Origin: an uncultured Clostridia bacterium
Lineage (GTDB): Bacteria > Bacillota > Clostridia > Oscillospirales > Acutalibacteraceae
DNA: 64,000 nucleotides
NCBI GenBank assembly: GCA_937920235.1
Contig: CALGUK010000010.1
Coordinates: forward strand, 17,349 to 81,348
Direction: 5' to 3'
Part shown: positions 7,685 through 16,767 of the stretch, in pieces
Layout of the letters: each line of letters opens with the position of its first letter
Position numbering within the stretch: position 1 is the first letter of the stretch
The notes under the pieces: generated by a model
What the model was told of the DNA's origin: nothing
Databases searched by the model: none
The model's input: only the letters and a program-made list of their open reading frames with translations
Program-made: the position numbers and the translations under genes

Positions 7685-8131
7685 GTGAATATCAGTAACA
7701 TCATTGCATCAATGATACAGGAAATGCTTGAAGATGACGGATACACCGAAATACAGCGTAATGAGCTTGCACAAAAAATCGGCTGTGTTCCGAGCCAGAT
7801 AAATTACGTTATATCATCGCGGTTTACTCCGGAACACGGTTATATCGTGGAAAGCCGTCGCGGAGGCGGGGGATATATTAAGATTACAAGGGCATCGTTC
7901 GATAAAAATTCAATTAAGATGCACCTTATAAATTCTGTCGGCGGAAGTCTTGATGAAAACACCTGTCGAGCTCATCTAAAAAATATGTATGACAGGGATA
8001 TTCTTGATGAAAAAACGGTAAAGATATTCTTATCGGCCTTAACCGGAAATGCATACCGTGAAATCCCGAGAGAATATGCCGATGTTATCAGGGCATCTGT
8101 ATTTAAACAAATGATTTTAAATATTCTTTAA
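7685..8131 (+). CDS. ctsR: transcriptional repressor CtsR
   Basis: CtsR (148 residues) represses clp and other heat-stress genes and is inactivated by heat and by the McsB arginine kinase. The N-terminal winged helix contains QKIGCVPSQINYVI (residues 26-39) and the signature wing SRRGGGGYIKI (57-67), which inserts in the minor groove. The C-terminal dimer domain follows (80-148). The GTG start at 7685 is supported by AAAGGAG at 7670-7676 and by the N-terminus expected for the family. As first gene of ctsR-mcsA-mcsB-clpC, with two CtsR boxes around the promoter, it is autoregulated. Confidence 0.95.
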   Translation: MNISNIIASMIQEMLEDDGYTEIQRNELAQKIGCVPSQINYVISSRFTPEHGYIVESRRGGGGYIKITRASFDKNSIKMHLINSVGGSLDENTCRAHLKNMYDRDILDEKTVKIFLSALTGNAYREIPREYADVIRASVFKQMILNIL

Positions 8132-8152
8132 TTACTGTAAGGAGTGATTTAT

Positions 8153-8662
8153 ATGTTATGTCAGAATTGCGGAAAATATGAAGCAACAACTCATGTCAAA
8201 AGAATTATAAACGGTGAATCTGCAGAGGCGCATCTCTGTTCGGATTGTGCAAAGGCTCTGGGATATAACGATGTTTTCGGCGGATTCGGAAACACCTTCG
8301 GAGATCTGTTGGGCTCGTTCTTCGGTGAGCCGCACACTCCGTCTCTGACTTCACGCGGATTAAGGTGTGAAAAGTGCGGCAACACCTTTAATGACATTGT
8401 AAACAGCGGAAAAATAGGATGTGCCGATTGCTACACGACTTTTTACGAGAAGCTTTTACCGTCATTGCAGAGAATTCACGGAAAAACTCGTCACGAGGGC
8501 AAAAATCCCAAGATTCTGAATACGGAAGCCGCAACGGTGCGTAATGAAACAGAAAGCCTTGAAAAAGAACTGAAAAAGGCGATTGAAGAGCAGAATTTTG
8601 AAAGAGCAGCAGAACTCAGAGACAGAATCAAGGCGATGAAGGAGGAAGACACAAATGAGTAA
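8153..8662 (+). CDS. mcsA: McsA, zinc-binding activator of McsB
   Basis: McsA (169 residues) binds and activates the McsB arginine kinase and helps deliver CtsR and damaged proteins to ClpCP. Four paired cysteine motifs are visible: CQNC (residues 3-6), CSDC (about 29-32), CEKC (about 65-68) and CADC (about 83-86), forming zinc sites. A C-terminal UVR helix pair follows (EKAIEEQNFERAAELRDR pattern, 135-165). I use the ATG at 8153, with AAGGAGTG (8139-8146) six bases upstream; a GTG at 8144 in the same frame lies inside that ribosome site. The end overlaps mcsB by 8 bases, indicating coupled translation. Confidence 0.92.
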   Translation: MLCQNCGKYEATTHVKRIINGESAEAHLCSDCAKALGYNDVFGGFGNTFGDLLGSFFGEPHTPSLTSRGLRCEKCGNTFNDIVNSGKIGCADCYTTFYEKLLPSLQRIHGKTRHEGKNPKILNTEAATVRNETESLEKELKKAIEEQNFERAAELRDRIKAMKEEDTNE

Positions 8663-9662
8663 GTGGTATATCGGTGTTGGCGAACAGAGCGATATCGTTG
8701 TAAGCACGAGAATTCGACTTGCCAGAAACATCAGCGAATATCCTTTCCCGAACAAATTGAATACTAAAAGCAGAACCGAGCTTAATAATATTATCAGAGA
8801 AGCATTTGAAAAAGATAATCCGTACAATCTCAGATTTGTGGAGATGAAAACTCTTGCACGCTTTGAGGCGGCATCAATGGCTGAAAGACATGTCATAAGC
8901 CCTGAATTTGCCTCTGATAATAACGGCAGAGCATTGCTTATCTCTCCCGAAGAGGACATTTGTGTAATGCTTAATGAAGAAGATCATATAAGAATTCAGG
9001 TGATGAAATCGGGATTTGCCCTTGATGAAGCATACGGCATTGCCGACGAAATTGATGATCAGATAGGTGCAGAGCTTCCTTATGCTTTTGATGAAAGAAT
9101 TGGATATCTGACACAGTGTCCGACCAATCTCGGTACGGGTATGAGAGCATCGGTTATGCTCCATCTGCCTGCTCTGACTATGAGCGGACAAATTCACAAG
9201 CTTATCAACACCATATCAAAATTAGGTCTTGCATTTCGCGGCGCATACGGTGAAGGCACAAAAGCTGTCGGTGATATGTATCAGCTCAGCAATCAGATAA
9301 CTCTCGGAATTTCTGAGGAGTTTGCAATTAAAAATCTGAAGGCGATAACTTTGCAGCTCTGTGCACAGGAGAGAAGTGCCAGACAGGAATTGCTTAAATC
9401 AATTCATACCGAAGATGCGATTTTCCGTGCATACGGCACGCTCAAATGGGCAAGACTTCTTACATCAACCGAGCTTATGACCAATCTCTCTCTTGTCCGT
9501 CTCGGCTCGGTTGCGGGAAAAATTAACGTTCCTATAGAAACGCTCAACGAACTTATGGTTTCAATGCAGCCTGCAAATATCAATTCCCGTGCAGGACAAA
9601 GACTTGATTCGCAGGAAAGAGACGAAATAAGAGCTGCCGAGGTCAGAAAAAAACTCGGATAA
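8655..9662 (+). CDS. mcsB: protein arginine kinase McsB
   Basis: McsB phosphorylates arginine residues on proteins, marking them for ClpCP and inactivating CtsR. This 335-residue protein shows the guanido-kinase fold: STRIRLARN near residues 17-25, the NEEDH motif near 112-116, the active-site cysteine in TQCPTNLGTGMR (155-166) and a phosphate-binding arginine stretch (RGAYGEG, about 195). The C-terminal GQRLDSQERDEIRA region matches the allosteric phospho-arginine pocket. Length is a little below the usual 350-360. It lies between mcsA (8-base overlap) and clpC (36-base gap). Confidence 0.95.
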   Translation: MSKWYIGVGEQSDIVVSTRIRLARNISEYPFPNKLNTKSRTELNNIIREAFEKDNPYNLRFVEMKTLARFEAASMAERHVISPEFASDNNGRALLISPEEDICVMLNEEDHIRIQVMKSGFALDEAYGIADEIDDQIGAELPYAFDERIGYLTQCPTNLGTGMRASVMLHLPALTMSGQIHKLINTISKLGLAFRGAYGEGTKAVGDMYQLSNQITLGISEEFAIKNLKAITLQLCAQERSARQELLKSIHTEDAIFRAYGTLKWARLLTSTELMTNLSLVRLGSVAGKINVPIETLNELMVSMQPANINSRAGQRLDSQERDEIRAAEVRKKLG

Positions 9663-9698
9663 CACAATTCTTTAACTTGAATATAATGAGGTGATTAT

Positions 9699-12134
9699 AT
9701 GTATAATTTTACAGGCTTCAGTGAAAAAGCCAACCTGGCTCTCAATAAAGCGATGGAAACTGCCGAGGATATGGGACACACATATATCGGAAGTGAGCAC
9801 ATACTTCTCGGACTTTGTGACAGCACTGATTCCGTTGCGGGAAAGCTCCTGAACAACAAGGGTATAACATACCGTAAAATATATGATGTAATCTGTGAAA
9901 CGGTGGGAGCAGGTATGCCGACGGAGCTTACCCCCTCAGACTTTACACCGAGAAGCAAGCACATTGTCGAAAGTGCATTGATGCTGTCAAATTCAATGGG
10001 GCAGGCACTTGCAGGAACCGAGCACATACTCATTTCAATTTGCCGTGAAGGAAACGGATACGGCTGTCAGCTTATAAACCGTTCGGGTGTGAGTCCGCAA
10101 AGTCTTATCAAGGAACTTGCCGGTGTTATGAGTGGAAAGACTTCTTCGGGCAAGCAAACGGAAAACCGCAATAAAAACGGTAATTCTCAGCTTGATAAAT
10201 TTTCACGTGATCTTACCGAGCTTGCACGCTCAAACAAAATTGACCCTGTCATAGGCAGAGAAAAAGAAATTCAGCGAGTAATTCAGATTCTCAGCAGAAG
10301 AAGTAAAAACAATCCCTGTCTTATAGGTGAGCCGGGTGTGGGAAAAACAGCAATCGCCGAAGGTCTTGCGTTGAAAATAGCAAAAGGTATGGTTCCCGAA
10401 CTGCTCAAGGACAAAAGAATTGTTTCTCTCGATCTTACGGGAATGGTTGCGGGAACAAAATACCGCGGTGATTTTGAAGAGAGAATCAAGGCTGTTATCG
10501 ACGAAGTGATAAATTCCAAGGATACAATTCTGTTTATCGATGAGGTTCATACTATAATCGGTACGGGCAGTGCGGAGGGTGCGGTCGATGCAGCAAATAT
10601 ACTGAAGCCGTCGCTGGCACGCGGAGAGCTCCAGCTTATCGGGGCAACAACAATTGACGAGTATCGCAGGAATATCGAAAAAGACGCTGCTCTTGAACGA
10701 CGCTTTCAGCCCGTAACAGTTGGAGAACCGTCTGTTGAGGATGCAGTCGAAATTCTCAAGGGTATAAGAGACAAATATGAGGCTCATCACAAGGTCAGAA
10801 TAACTGACGAGGCTGTAAAAAGTGCGGTTACTCTTTCAAGCAGATATATAGGAGACAGGTTTTTGCCAGATAAGGCAATAGATCTTATAGACGAAGCCTG
10901 CTCTAAGGTGAGACTCAATTCTATGACTCCTCCCGAAGAGATAAAAGAAATGGAAAACAGACTGTCCTCTCTTTCGGCGGAGAAAGAAATGGCTGTAAGT
11001 CAGCAGGATTTTGAGCGTGCGGCAAAACTGCGTGACGAAGAAAAAGAACTGCAGCAAAAATATAATTCGGAAAAGGCGAAGTGGCAGTCAGACGGTTCAA
11101 AACGAGATTTACAGGTTAGCGAAACTGAAATTGCCGAAATTGTCTCCGGATGGACGGGAGTTCCCGTGTCACAGATGACTGAGGAGGAAAGTGAAAGACT
11201 TCTCAGAATGGAGGATGAAATTCACGGGAGAATTGTGGGGCAAGACAAAGCCGTTTCAGCAGTGAGCCGAGCAATCCGTCGAGGCAGAGCAGGACTTAAG
11301 GACCCGAAAAGACCGATAGGCACATTTCTATTCTGCGGTCCCACCGGTGTAGGTAAAACTGAAGTGACAAAGGCATTGGCACAGGCAATGTTCGGCGATG
11401 AAAATTCGATGATCCGTCTTGATATGTCAGAATTTATGGAAAAACATACGGTATCTAAGCTTATCGGATCGCCTCCGGGATATGTCGGCTTTGACGAGGG
11501 CGGTCAGTTGACTGAAAAAGTCCGCAGAAAGCCGTATTCGGTAATTCTTTTTGATGAAATAGAAAAAGCTCATCCCGATGTTTTCAATGCCCTGCTTCAG
11601 ATACTTGATGACGGAATTCTCACCGATTCTCAGGGCAGGAGAGTCGATTTCAAAAACTGTGTAATCATAATGACATCAAACGTCGGTGCAAGACTCATTA
11701 ACGAGGAAAAGGCTTCTTTCGGATTTACGGCAAACGAGTCGGACCGTTCCGAAGAAAAAATAAAAGAAGCCGTGATGAATGAACTTAAAAACACATTCCG
11801 TCCCGAATTTCTCAACAGAATTGATGATACTATTGTCTTTAACAGACTTACACAGGATGATATAAGAGAAATCACAAAAAGACTTCTCATATCGCTTGAA
11901 AACAGAATGAAGACAATAGATATCGATATGAAATTCGATGAAAGTGTTGTCGAGTATATAACACGTACGGGATATGACAAAATTTACGGTGCGCGTCCTA
12001 TTAAAAGAGCAATCAGAACAAGTGTTGAGGATGTTCTTTCCGAAAAAATTCTTGACAAATCCGTCGAAAAAGGCAAATCATACATTTGTTCAATGGATGA
12101 ACAGGGCAATTTGTCTCTGAAAAACAAGGAATGA
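9699..12134 (+). CDS. clpC: Clp protease ATPase ClpC
   Basis: ClpC (811 residues) is the AAA+ unfoldase that feeds arginine-phosphorylated or adaptor-bound proteins to ClpP. Order of parts: Clp N-domain (1-145), AAA-1 with Walker A GEPGVGKTA (about 209) and Walker B ILFIDEVH (about 276), a linker with a UVR-like coil (QQDFERAAKLRDEE, about 430) typical of ClpC, AAA-2 with GPTGVGKTE (about 547) and VILFDEIEKAHPD (about 615), and the C-terminal small domain ending near GYDKIYGARPIKRAI. The start ATG follows AATGAGGTG. It is the last gene of the ctsR operon; no radA or disA follows, unlike Bacillus. Confidence 0.96.
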   Translation: MYNFTGFSEKANLALNKAMETAEDMGHTYIGSEHILLGLCDSTDSVAGKLLNNKGITYRKIYDVICETVGAGMPTELTPSDFTPRSKHIVESALMLSNSMGQALAGTEHILISICREGNGYGCQLINRSGVSPQSLIKELAGVMSGKTSSGKQTENRNKNGNSQLDKFSRDLTELARSNKIDPVIGREKEIQRVIQILSRRSKNNPCLIGEPGVGKTAIAEGLALKIAKGMVPELLKDKRIVSLDLTGMVAGTKYRGDFEERIKAVIDEVINSKDTILFIDEVHTIIGTGSAEGAVDAANILKPSLARGELQLIGATTIDEYRRNIEKDAALERRFQPVTVGEPSVEDAVEILKGIRDKYEAHHKVRITDEAVKSAVTLSSRYIGDRFLPDKAIDLIDEACSKVRLNSMTPPEEIKEMENRLSSLSAEKEMAVSQQDFERAAKLRDEEKELQQKYNSEKAKWQSDGSKRDLQVSETEIAEIVSGWTGVPVSQMTEEESERLLRMEDEIHGRIVGQDKAVSAVSRAIRRGRAGLKDPKRPIGTFLFCGPTGVGKTEVTKALAQAMFGDENSMIRLDMSEFMEKHTVSKLIGSPPGYVGFDEGGQLTEKVRRKPYSVILFDEIEKAHPDVFNALLQILDDGILTDSQGRRVDFKNCVIIMTSNVGARLINEEKASFGFTANESDRSEEKIKEAVMNELKNTFRPEFLNRIDDTIVFNRLTQDDIREITKRLLISLENRMKTIDIDMKFDESVVEYITRTGYDKIYGARPIKRAIRTSVEDVLSEKILDKSVEKGKSYICSMDEQGNLSLKNKE

Positions 12135-12168
12135 TTCGCCGACAAACAGTTTATTAACAAATTGTTCA

Positions 12169-12197
12169 TTGACTTAGACTTTTTAAAAGAGTAAAAT
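12169..12197 (+). promoter_or_regulatory. promoter of the ABC ATPase gene
   Basis: TTGACT (12169-12174), 17 bases, TAAAAT (12192-12197), 28 bases before the start codon. No clear terminator separates it from clpC. Confidence 0.65.
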
Positions 12198-12225
12198 ATC
12201 TGTAATATCTTTTGGCGGTGATTAA

Positions 12226-12909
12226 ATGAGCCTTATCGAAATTCGTGATATGTATAAGATTTATAACCCGGGTGAAAACGAGGTACGCGCAATTGACGGT
12301 GTTAACCTAAAAATAGAGCACGGTGAATTTGTTGCCATTATCGGTCAGTCCGGTTCGGGTAAATCCACATTGATGAATATGCTGGGACTTCTTGATGTCC
12401 CCACAAGCGGACAGTATCTTCTTGACGGTCAGGACGTCGACGGTCTTTCCGACGACGAGCTTTCGGAAATCCGCAATAAAGAAATCGGATTTATCTTCCA
12501 GGGATTTAATCTGATTACAAGCCTTACTGCCGTGGAAAACGTGGAGTTGCCTCTCGTTTATCGCGGAATGAAAAAAGAGGAGAGAAATAAGCTTGCAGTT
12601 GATGCGTTGAATCGTGTGGGACTTTCTCATCGTCTTGATCATTTGCCTAAACAGATGTCCGGCGGTCAGCAGCAGAGAGTCGCTATTGCACGTGCCGTTG
12701 CGGCTCGTCCTCCTATCATTCTTGCCGATGAACCCACGGGTAATCTGGACTCACATTCGGGAGTTGAGGTTATGAAAATTCTTCACGAGCTTCATGAGGA
12801 GGGCAGAACGGTTATACTTATTACCCATGATAACGACATTGCGAATGAGGCTCAGAGAGTCATAAGAATTCAGGACGGGCAGATTGTTTCGGATGTTTTC
12901 AACAGATGA
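12226..12909 (+). CDS. ABC transporter ATP-binding protein, MacB/LolD type
   Basis: This 227-residue ATPase has Walker A GQSGSGKST (about residue 40), the Q-loop GFIFQGFNLI (about 89), signature MSGGQQQRVAIARA (about 143), Walker B IILADEPTG (about 163) and the switch histidine in LITHD (about 206). The sequence style, including DGLSDDELSEIRNKEIGFIFQ, is that of LolD/MacB/FtsE-type ATPases that pair with FtsX-like permeases and act by mechanotransmission or export of peptides and lipoproteins. No FtsX/MacB permease is adjacent, so its partner must be elsewhere. It has its own promoter and is followed by a strong terminator. Confidence 0.88.
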   Translation: MSLIEIRDMYKIYNPGENEVRAIDGVNLKIEHGEFVAIIGQSGSGKSTLMNMLGLLDVPTSGQYLLDGQDVDGLSDDELSEIRNKEIGFIFQGFNLITSLTAVENVELPLVYRGMKKEERNKLAVDALNRVGLSHRLDHLPKQMSGGQQQRVAIARAVAARPPIILADEPTGNLDSHSGVEVMKILHELHEEGRTVILITHDNDIANEAQRVIRIQDGQIVSDVFNR

Positions 12910-12975
12910 TTTGAATTGTGTCGAATTAGTCTGACCGTAAAATAGTTATTAAAAATTCATTAAAAATTTGTAAGG

Positions 12976-13009
12976 AAAATGTTACAAAAATGTAGCATTT
13001 TCTTTTTTT
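12976..13009 (+). terminator. terminator after the ABC ATPase gene
   Basis: AAAATGTTACA pairs with TGTAGCATTTT around a short A-loop, with one G:U pair, and is followed by CTTTTTTT. Confidence 0.85.
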
Positions 13010-13057
13010 ATATGTTATTATTTTATATGTATATTTAGATATATGGAGGAAAAAAGA

Positions 13058-16000
13058 ATGAAAACAAGACTTTTGAAAAAGGCTCTTTGCGTAGTTCTTG
13101 CGGTTGCAGTTGTTGCAGTCGGAATTCCGTTTTCCGCAATAGCTGCAACAGCTGAAACAGTGAGCTTCGGTATTCTGAGCGATACTCATTATTACGCTGA
13201 ATCTGCAATGGGTAAAACCGCGGAGGATAAAGCAGAATTTAACGAAATGATGCTTATGAATAATTCCACAACCGGTTTGGCTCCTGTTCTTACTGATGCT
13301 GCCTTGGCTAACCTGGCAAAAAAGGCTAAAAACGGTGAAATAGATTTTCTTCTGCTTCCCGGTGACCTTACAAGAAACGCCGAGTATTCCGCACATAAAG
13401 AACTTACCGAAAAGCTTCATAAATTTGAAGAAGAGACCGGTATCCCGGTTTACGTAATTAACGGTAACCATGACATCAATAATAACCGTTCTATGACCTA
13501 TGACGGTGAAGAGCTTATTGATTCAAAAAACAATCCGGAATTAAGAGACGAGCTCGATACATCTCCTGAAGAATTTGAAGCACTTTACAAGGAATTCGGA
13601 TATTCTTCAGAAGGCGGTTATTACAGCCGTTATAAAGAAAAAGCAGAAAACTCAGAAGGTTCTCTTTCATATGCAACAGACATCAATGACGATTACCGCC
13701 TTATCGCACTTGATACACAGCTTTATTCTGCCGACAATACCGATTCCGGAACAGATGACCAGGAAACAGGCGGAAGAATGTCTGAAGAACATCTTGCTTG
13801 GGCGGTTGCAGAAACCGAAAAAGCTGTTGCTGACGGCAAAACCGTTCTCGGTCTCGTGCATACAAATTTAATACCTCATTTTGAAACAGAAGTTGACATT
13901 CTTGACCAGTTCGTACTCTTCGGTTGGGAAAAGGTGGCTGATGCACTTGCAAAAGCAGGTATGCATTATGTTGTTTCGGGACATACTCACATGCAGGATG
14001 TGGCTACACATATCACTGACAGCGGTGAGACGATTACTGATATTATCACAACATCAATTCTCAGCTATCCTAACCAGTTCAGAACGGTTACTCTTGATAC
14101 ATATGCTACAGGCAGAATCGACTGTACATATCACAGCCATGATGTTGACGAGGATATCCCCGTATATATTGACGGTGTTGCTCAGGCAAAGCCGTTTAAA
14201 TATCAGACCTGGAAATATAACTTCGGCGGAGACAATATCAAGAATTTTGTAAACAATGTTGTTGAATATCAGCTTCGTTACGGTTTCGGTAAAGATGTTA
14301 AGGATGCAGGCGGACTTTATGCTTATCTGACAGAAATGCTTGATTTCAATGAGCTTATGACCGACCTTATCGGAAACGAGCTTCTCGGAGGTGTTTCTGC
14401 TTCCGCAATCAAGACTCTTCTTTATTCGCTCTGCAATCAGGTTGAGTCAAAATTCCTCAGCGATCCGCAGGCAACTCTCGATAAGCTTTCTCCCGTACTT
14501 GATAAACTTCTTACCATACCGGTTTCCGATGTTCATTCAACAAAATTTGTGGATACGCTCGGCTTCGGTGGCGGCGAGGGTGAAGGAACGCTCGGCGAGC
14601 TTGCATCTACGGTTCTGGCATACCACTGTGCAAATAATGAAGATCCGAAATCAGATGCTTTCCTTATGAGTGCTCTGGAACGCTTTGATAACGGCGAAAA
14701 TGCAGAGATTATCGTCGATGCACTTCTTGAAATCGTACTTGATGACCTTCTTATGAATACAATTCTTTGTGAGATCAATATTGATCCCATTTCCTTCGGT
14801 ATCAACGGTGTGGGCGGTGACTGTGTGAAAGCGGTCGTTGACTATATCAACGGTCTTATCGGTGCGGGTGAATACCTTTCTGTTGACCTTGGCGACATAG
14901 TTTCCCTTGTGCTTTCTCTCGGTATTCTTGAGGGAGATACTCTCAAAGAGGTTGTTTATTCACTCCTTGACGAATATCTTACGGACAGCCAGTATGACAT
15001 TATCGACCAGGAATTCTACAGAATTATGAAGGATTTGACTCACGATGAAAATCCGGGTTATATGGCTGACCATGAGGGAACTGTTACATACAACGGTGCC
15101 GTTGAGGTTCCTCTCAGCCAGAAGAATTTGAGACTTCCTTCTCATATCGCTGTTACCTTCGGCGAAGATGCTTCTACTCAGAGAAACATCAGCTATTATA
15201 CAAAATACAGCATAACAAATACTGATATTCAGATTGTTCCTTATTCTGAAAATCCCGATTTCTCAAAGGGCACAACGGTTGATGTTGATATTGAAACCGT
15301 ATGCGATGTTGAAACATTGCGCGAATGGCCTGCAATTGACCTTGGCTTTATCGGTATTATTTACCACAAGGAAAATGTAAACCGCCATTACGTTTATATT
15401 TCCGGACTTGAACCTGATACAAAATATTGCTACAGACTCGGCGATGCCGAAAAAGGTTGGTGGAGTGAGGCAGGTGTTATTGACACGGCTGATAATTCCG
15501 ATTCATTCGGCTTCTTCCATATGACCGATCCTCAGTCAACCACCGAAAAGCAGTATAATGAAGTGTTTGCACCGGCAGTTGAAACCGCTTTTGCAAATCA
15601 TAATGCTGATTTTATCCTCGGAACAGGTGACTTTGTTGATGACGGCAGAAGCTTTATCCAGTGGCAGAGAATGTTCAATTCCGCAACGGATACTTTAATG
15701 GATACCGTTGTAATGGGTGCTTCGGGTAACCATGAGGAAAAAGGCGATTTTGCACTTGAAAATTACTTTATTAATCCCAATGTGCCCGAGCAGGATACCA
15801 CAGCAGGCGTTTACTATTCATTTGATTATAATAATGCTCACTTTGCAATTCTCAATTCAAACAATCTCGGTGAGGATAACGGTCTCAGCAGTGAACAGAT
15901 TGAATGGCTCAAGGCTGATATGAATGCTTCAGATGCAGACTGGAAATTTGTTGCTCTTCACAAGGCTCCGTATTCAAACGGCTCTCACTATGATGATGAT

Positions 16001-16672
16001 GATGTAATCGCAATCCGTGCTCAGCTTCAGTCTCTTATGCCGGAACTCGGTATTGATATTGTTTTCCAGGGCCACGACCATGTTTATATGCGTACAGATG
16101 CAATGATAAACAACGAAGTTGAAGACACGGTAAAGAATACGATTACTTATAACGGACTTGAATATACCGAAAATGTTGACCCTGAGGGTACATTCTACTC
16201 CATTAACGGAACAATCGGTGTTAAGCATTATCAGGCAAAGGATGATGCTGAAATCAGCAAACTTATTCCTCTCAGCGGTACAATGCTTTATCTTGAACTC
16301 CCGTCATATTCATATATCAGAATTGAAGGCGACACTCTCTACTTTGATTCGTATGTAATCGACGGCGATAAGACGGAAAGAGTTGACGAGTTTGCTATCA
16401 GTAAGACTCTTGAAAACGATGAAGAACCGGTAACACCGGATGAACCTTCAACGGATATTCCCGTAACACCGGATGAGCCTTCAACGGATATTCCCGTAAC
16501 TCCCGACGAGCCTTCAACGGATGCTCCCGAGGGAAATAAGCCGGTTACAGACGTCGAAATTCCGAACACATCGGCAGAATTTGACAGAATCGTTTTCGCA
16601 ACTGTTCTTCCTGCAGTTCTTGCTTGCACTCTTTTTGCTACAGTAGTAATTACTAAGAGAAAAAGATCATAA
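13058..16672 (+). CDS. cell-surface protein with two calcineurin-like phosphoesterase domains
   Basis: This 1204-residue secreted protein carries two complete metallophosphoesterase active sites. A signal peptide ends near residue 32 (AIAATA). Domain 1 (35-330): SDTHYY, PGDLTRNAE, NGNHDIN and SGHTHMQ. A helical linker follows (350-660). A fibronectin-like purple-acid-phosphatase N-domain (680-810) contains SGLEPDTKYCYRLGD, and domain 2 (815-1110) has TGDFVDDG, ASGNHEEK, ALHKAPYS and FQGHDHVYMR. The tail has three PVTPDEPSTDI repeats, a sorting-signal-like IPNTS, a hydrophobic helix and KRKRS, so it is probably anchored to wall or membrane. I use the ATG at 13058 because GGAGGA (13045-13050) precedes it; the in-frame ATG at 13043 overlaps that site. 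Likely role: release of phosphate from extracellular organic phosphates; the substrate is unknown. Confidence 0.85.
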   Translation: MKTRLLKKALCVVLAVAVVAVGIPFSAIAATAETVSFGILSDTHYYAESAMGKTAEDKAEFNEMMLMNNSTTGLAPVLTDAALANLAKKAKNGEIDFLLLPGDLTRNAEYSAHKELTEKLHKFEEETGIPVYVINGNHDINNNRSMTYDGEELIDSKNNPELRDELDTSPEEFEALYKEFGYSSEGGYYSRYKEKAENSEGSLSYATDINDDYRLIALDTQLYSADNTDSGTDDQETGGRMSEEHLAWAVAETEKAVADGKTVLGLVHTNLIPHFETEVDILDQFVLFGWEKVADALAKAGMHYVVSGHTHMQDVATHITDSGETITDIITTSILSYPNQFRTVTLDTYATGRIDCTYHSHDVDEDIPVYIDGVAQAKPFKYQTWKYNFGGDNIKNFVNNVVEYQLRYGFGKDVKDAGGLYAYLTEMLDFNELMTDLIGNELLGGVSASAIKTLLYSLCNQVESKFLSDPQATLDKLSPVLDKLLTIPVSDVHSTKFVDTLGFGGGEGEGTLGELASTVLAYHCANNEDPKSDAFLMSALERFDNGENAEIIVDALLEIVLDDLLMNTILCEINIDPISFGINGVGGDCVKAVVDYINGLIGAGEYLSVDLGDIVSLVLSLGILEGDTLKEVVYSLLDEYLTDSQYDIIDQEFYRIMKDLTHDENPGYMADHEGTVTYNGAVEVPLSQKNLRLPSHIAVTFGEDASTQRNISYYTKYSITNTDIQIVPYSENPDFSKGTTVDVDIETVCDVETLREWPAIDLGFIGIIYHKENVNRHYVYISGLEPDTKYCYRLGDAEKGWWSEAGVIDTADNSDSFGFFHMTDPQSTTEKQYNEVFAPAVETAFANHNADFILGTGDFVDDGRSFIQWQRMFNSATDTLMDTVVMGASGNHEEKGDFALENYFINPNVPEQDTTAGVYYSFDYNNAHFAILNSNNLGEDNGLSSEQIEWLKADMNASDADWKFVALHKAPYSNGSHYDDDDVIAIRAQLQSLMPELGIDIVFQGHDHVYMRTDAMINNEVEDTVKNTITYNGLEYTENVDPEGTFYSINGTIGVKHYQAKDDAEISKLIPLSGTMLYLELPSYSYIRIEGDTLYFDSYVIDGDKTERVDEFAISKTLENDEEPVTPDEPSTDIPVTPDEPSTDIPVTPDEPSTDAPEGNKPVTDVEIPNTSAEFDRIVFATVLPAVLACTLFATVVITKRKRS
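16427..16525 (+). repeat. three 33-bp tandem repeats inside the phosphoesterase gene
   Basis: Units at 16427, 16460 and 16493 encode PVTPDEPSTDI, PVTPDEPSTDI and PVTPDEPSTDA. Units 1 and 2 differ at only a few third positions. This is a wall-spanning Pro/Thr-rich linker; slipped-strand length variation between strains is plausible. Confidence 0.95.
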
Positions 16673-16692
16673 TTGAACTGAATATAAAATTT

Positions 16693-16719
16693 ACCCCCTC
16701 GGCTGAGGGGGTTCTTTTT
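16693..16719 (+). terminator. terminator of the phosphoesterase gene
   Basis: ACCCCCTC (16693-16700) pairs with GAGGGGGT (16705-16712) around GGCT and is followed by TCTTTTT. Confidence 0.93.
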
Positions 16720-16732
16720 GCTAAATTACCTC

Positions 16733-16761
16733 TTGACTAAAAAATAAACATTTGCTATAAT
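16733..16761 (+). promoter_or_regulatory. pheST promoter
   Basis: TTGACT (16733-16738), 17 bases, TATAAT (16756-16761); the predicted start is near 16768, at the 5' edge of the T-box leader. Confidence 0.85.
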
Positions 16762-16767
16762 TTTATG

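Noticed and set aside
8144..8155. GTG at 8144 as the mcsA start
   Set aside because: It lies inside the AAGGAGTG ribosome site; the ATG at 8153 gives the conserved MLCQNCGK start and correct spacing.
16427..16525. A short CRISPR-like array
   Set aside because: The units are contiguous, in-frame and encode a Pro/Thr-rich stalk; there are no spacers or cas genes.
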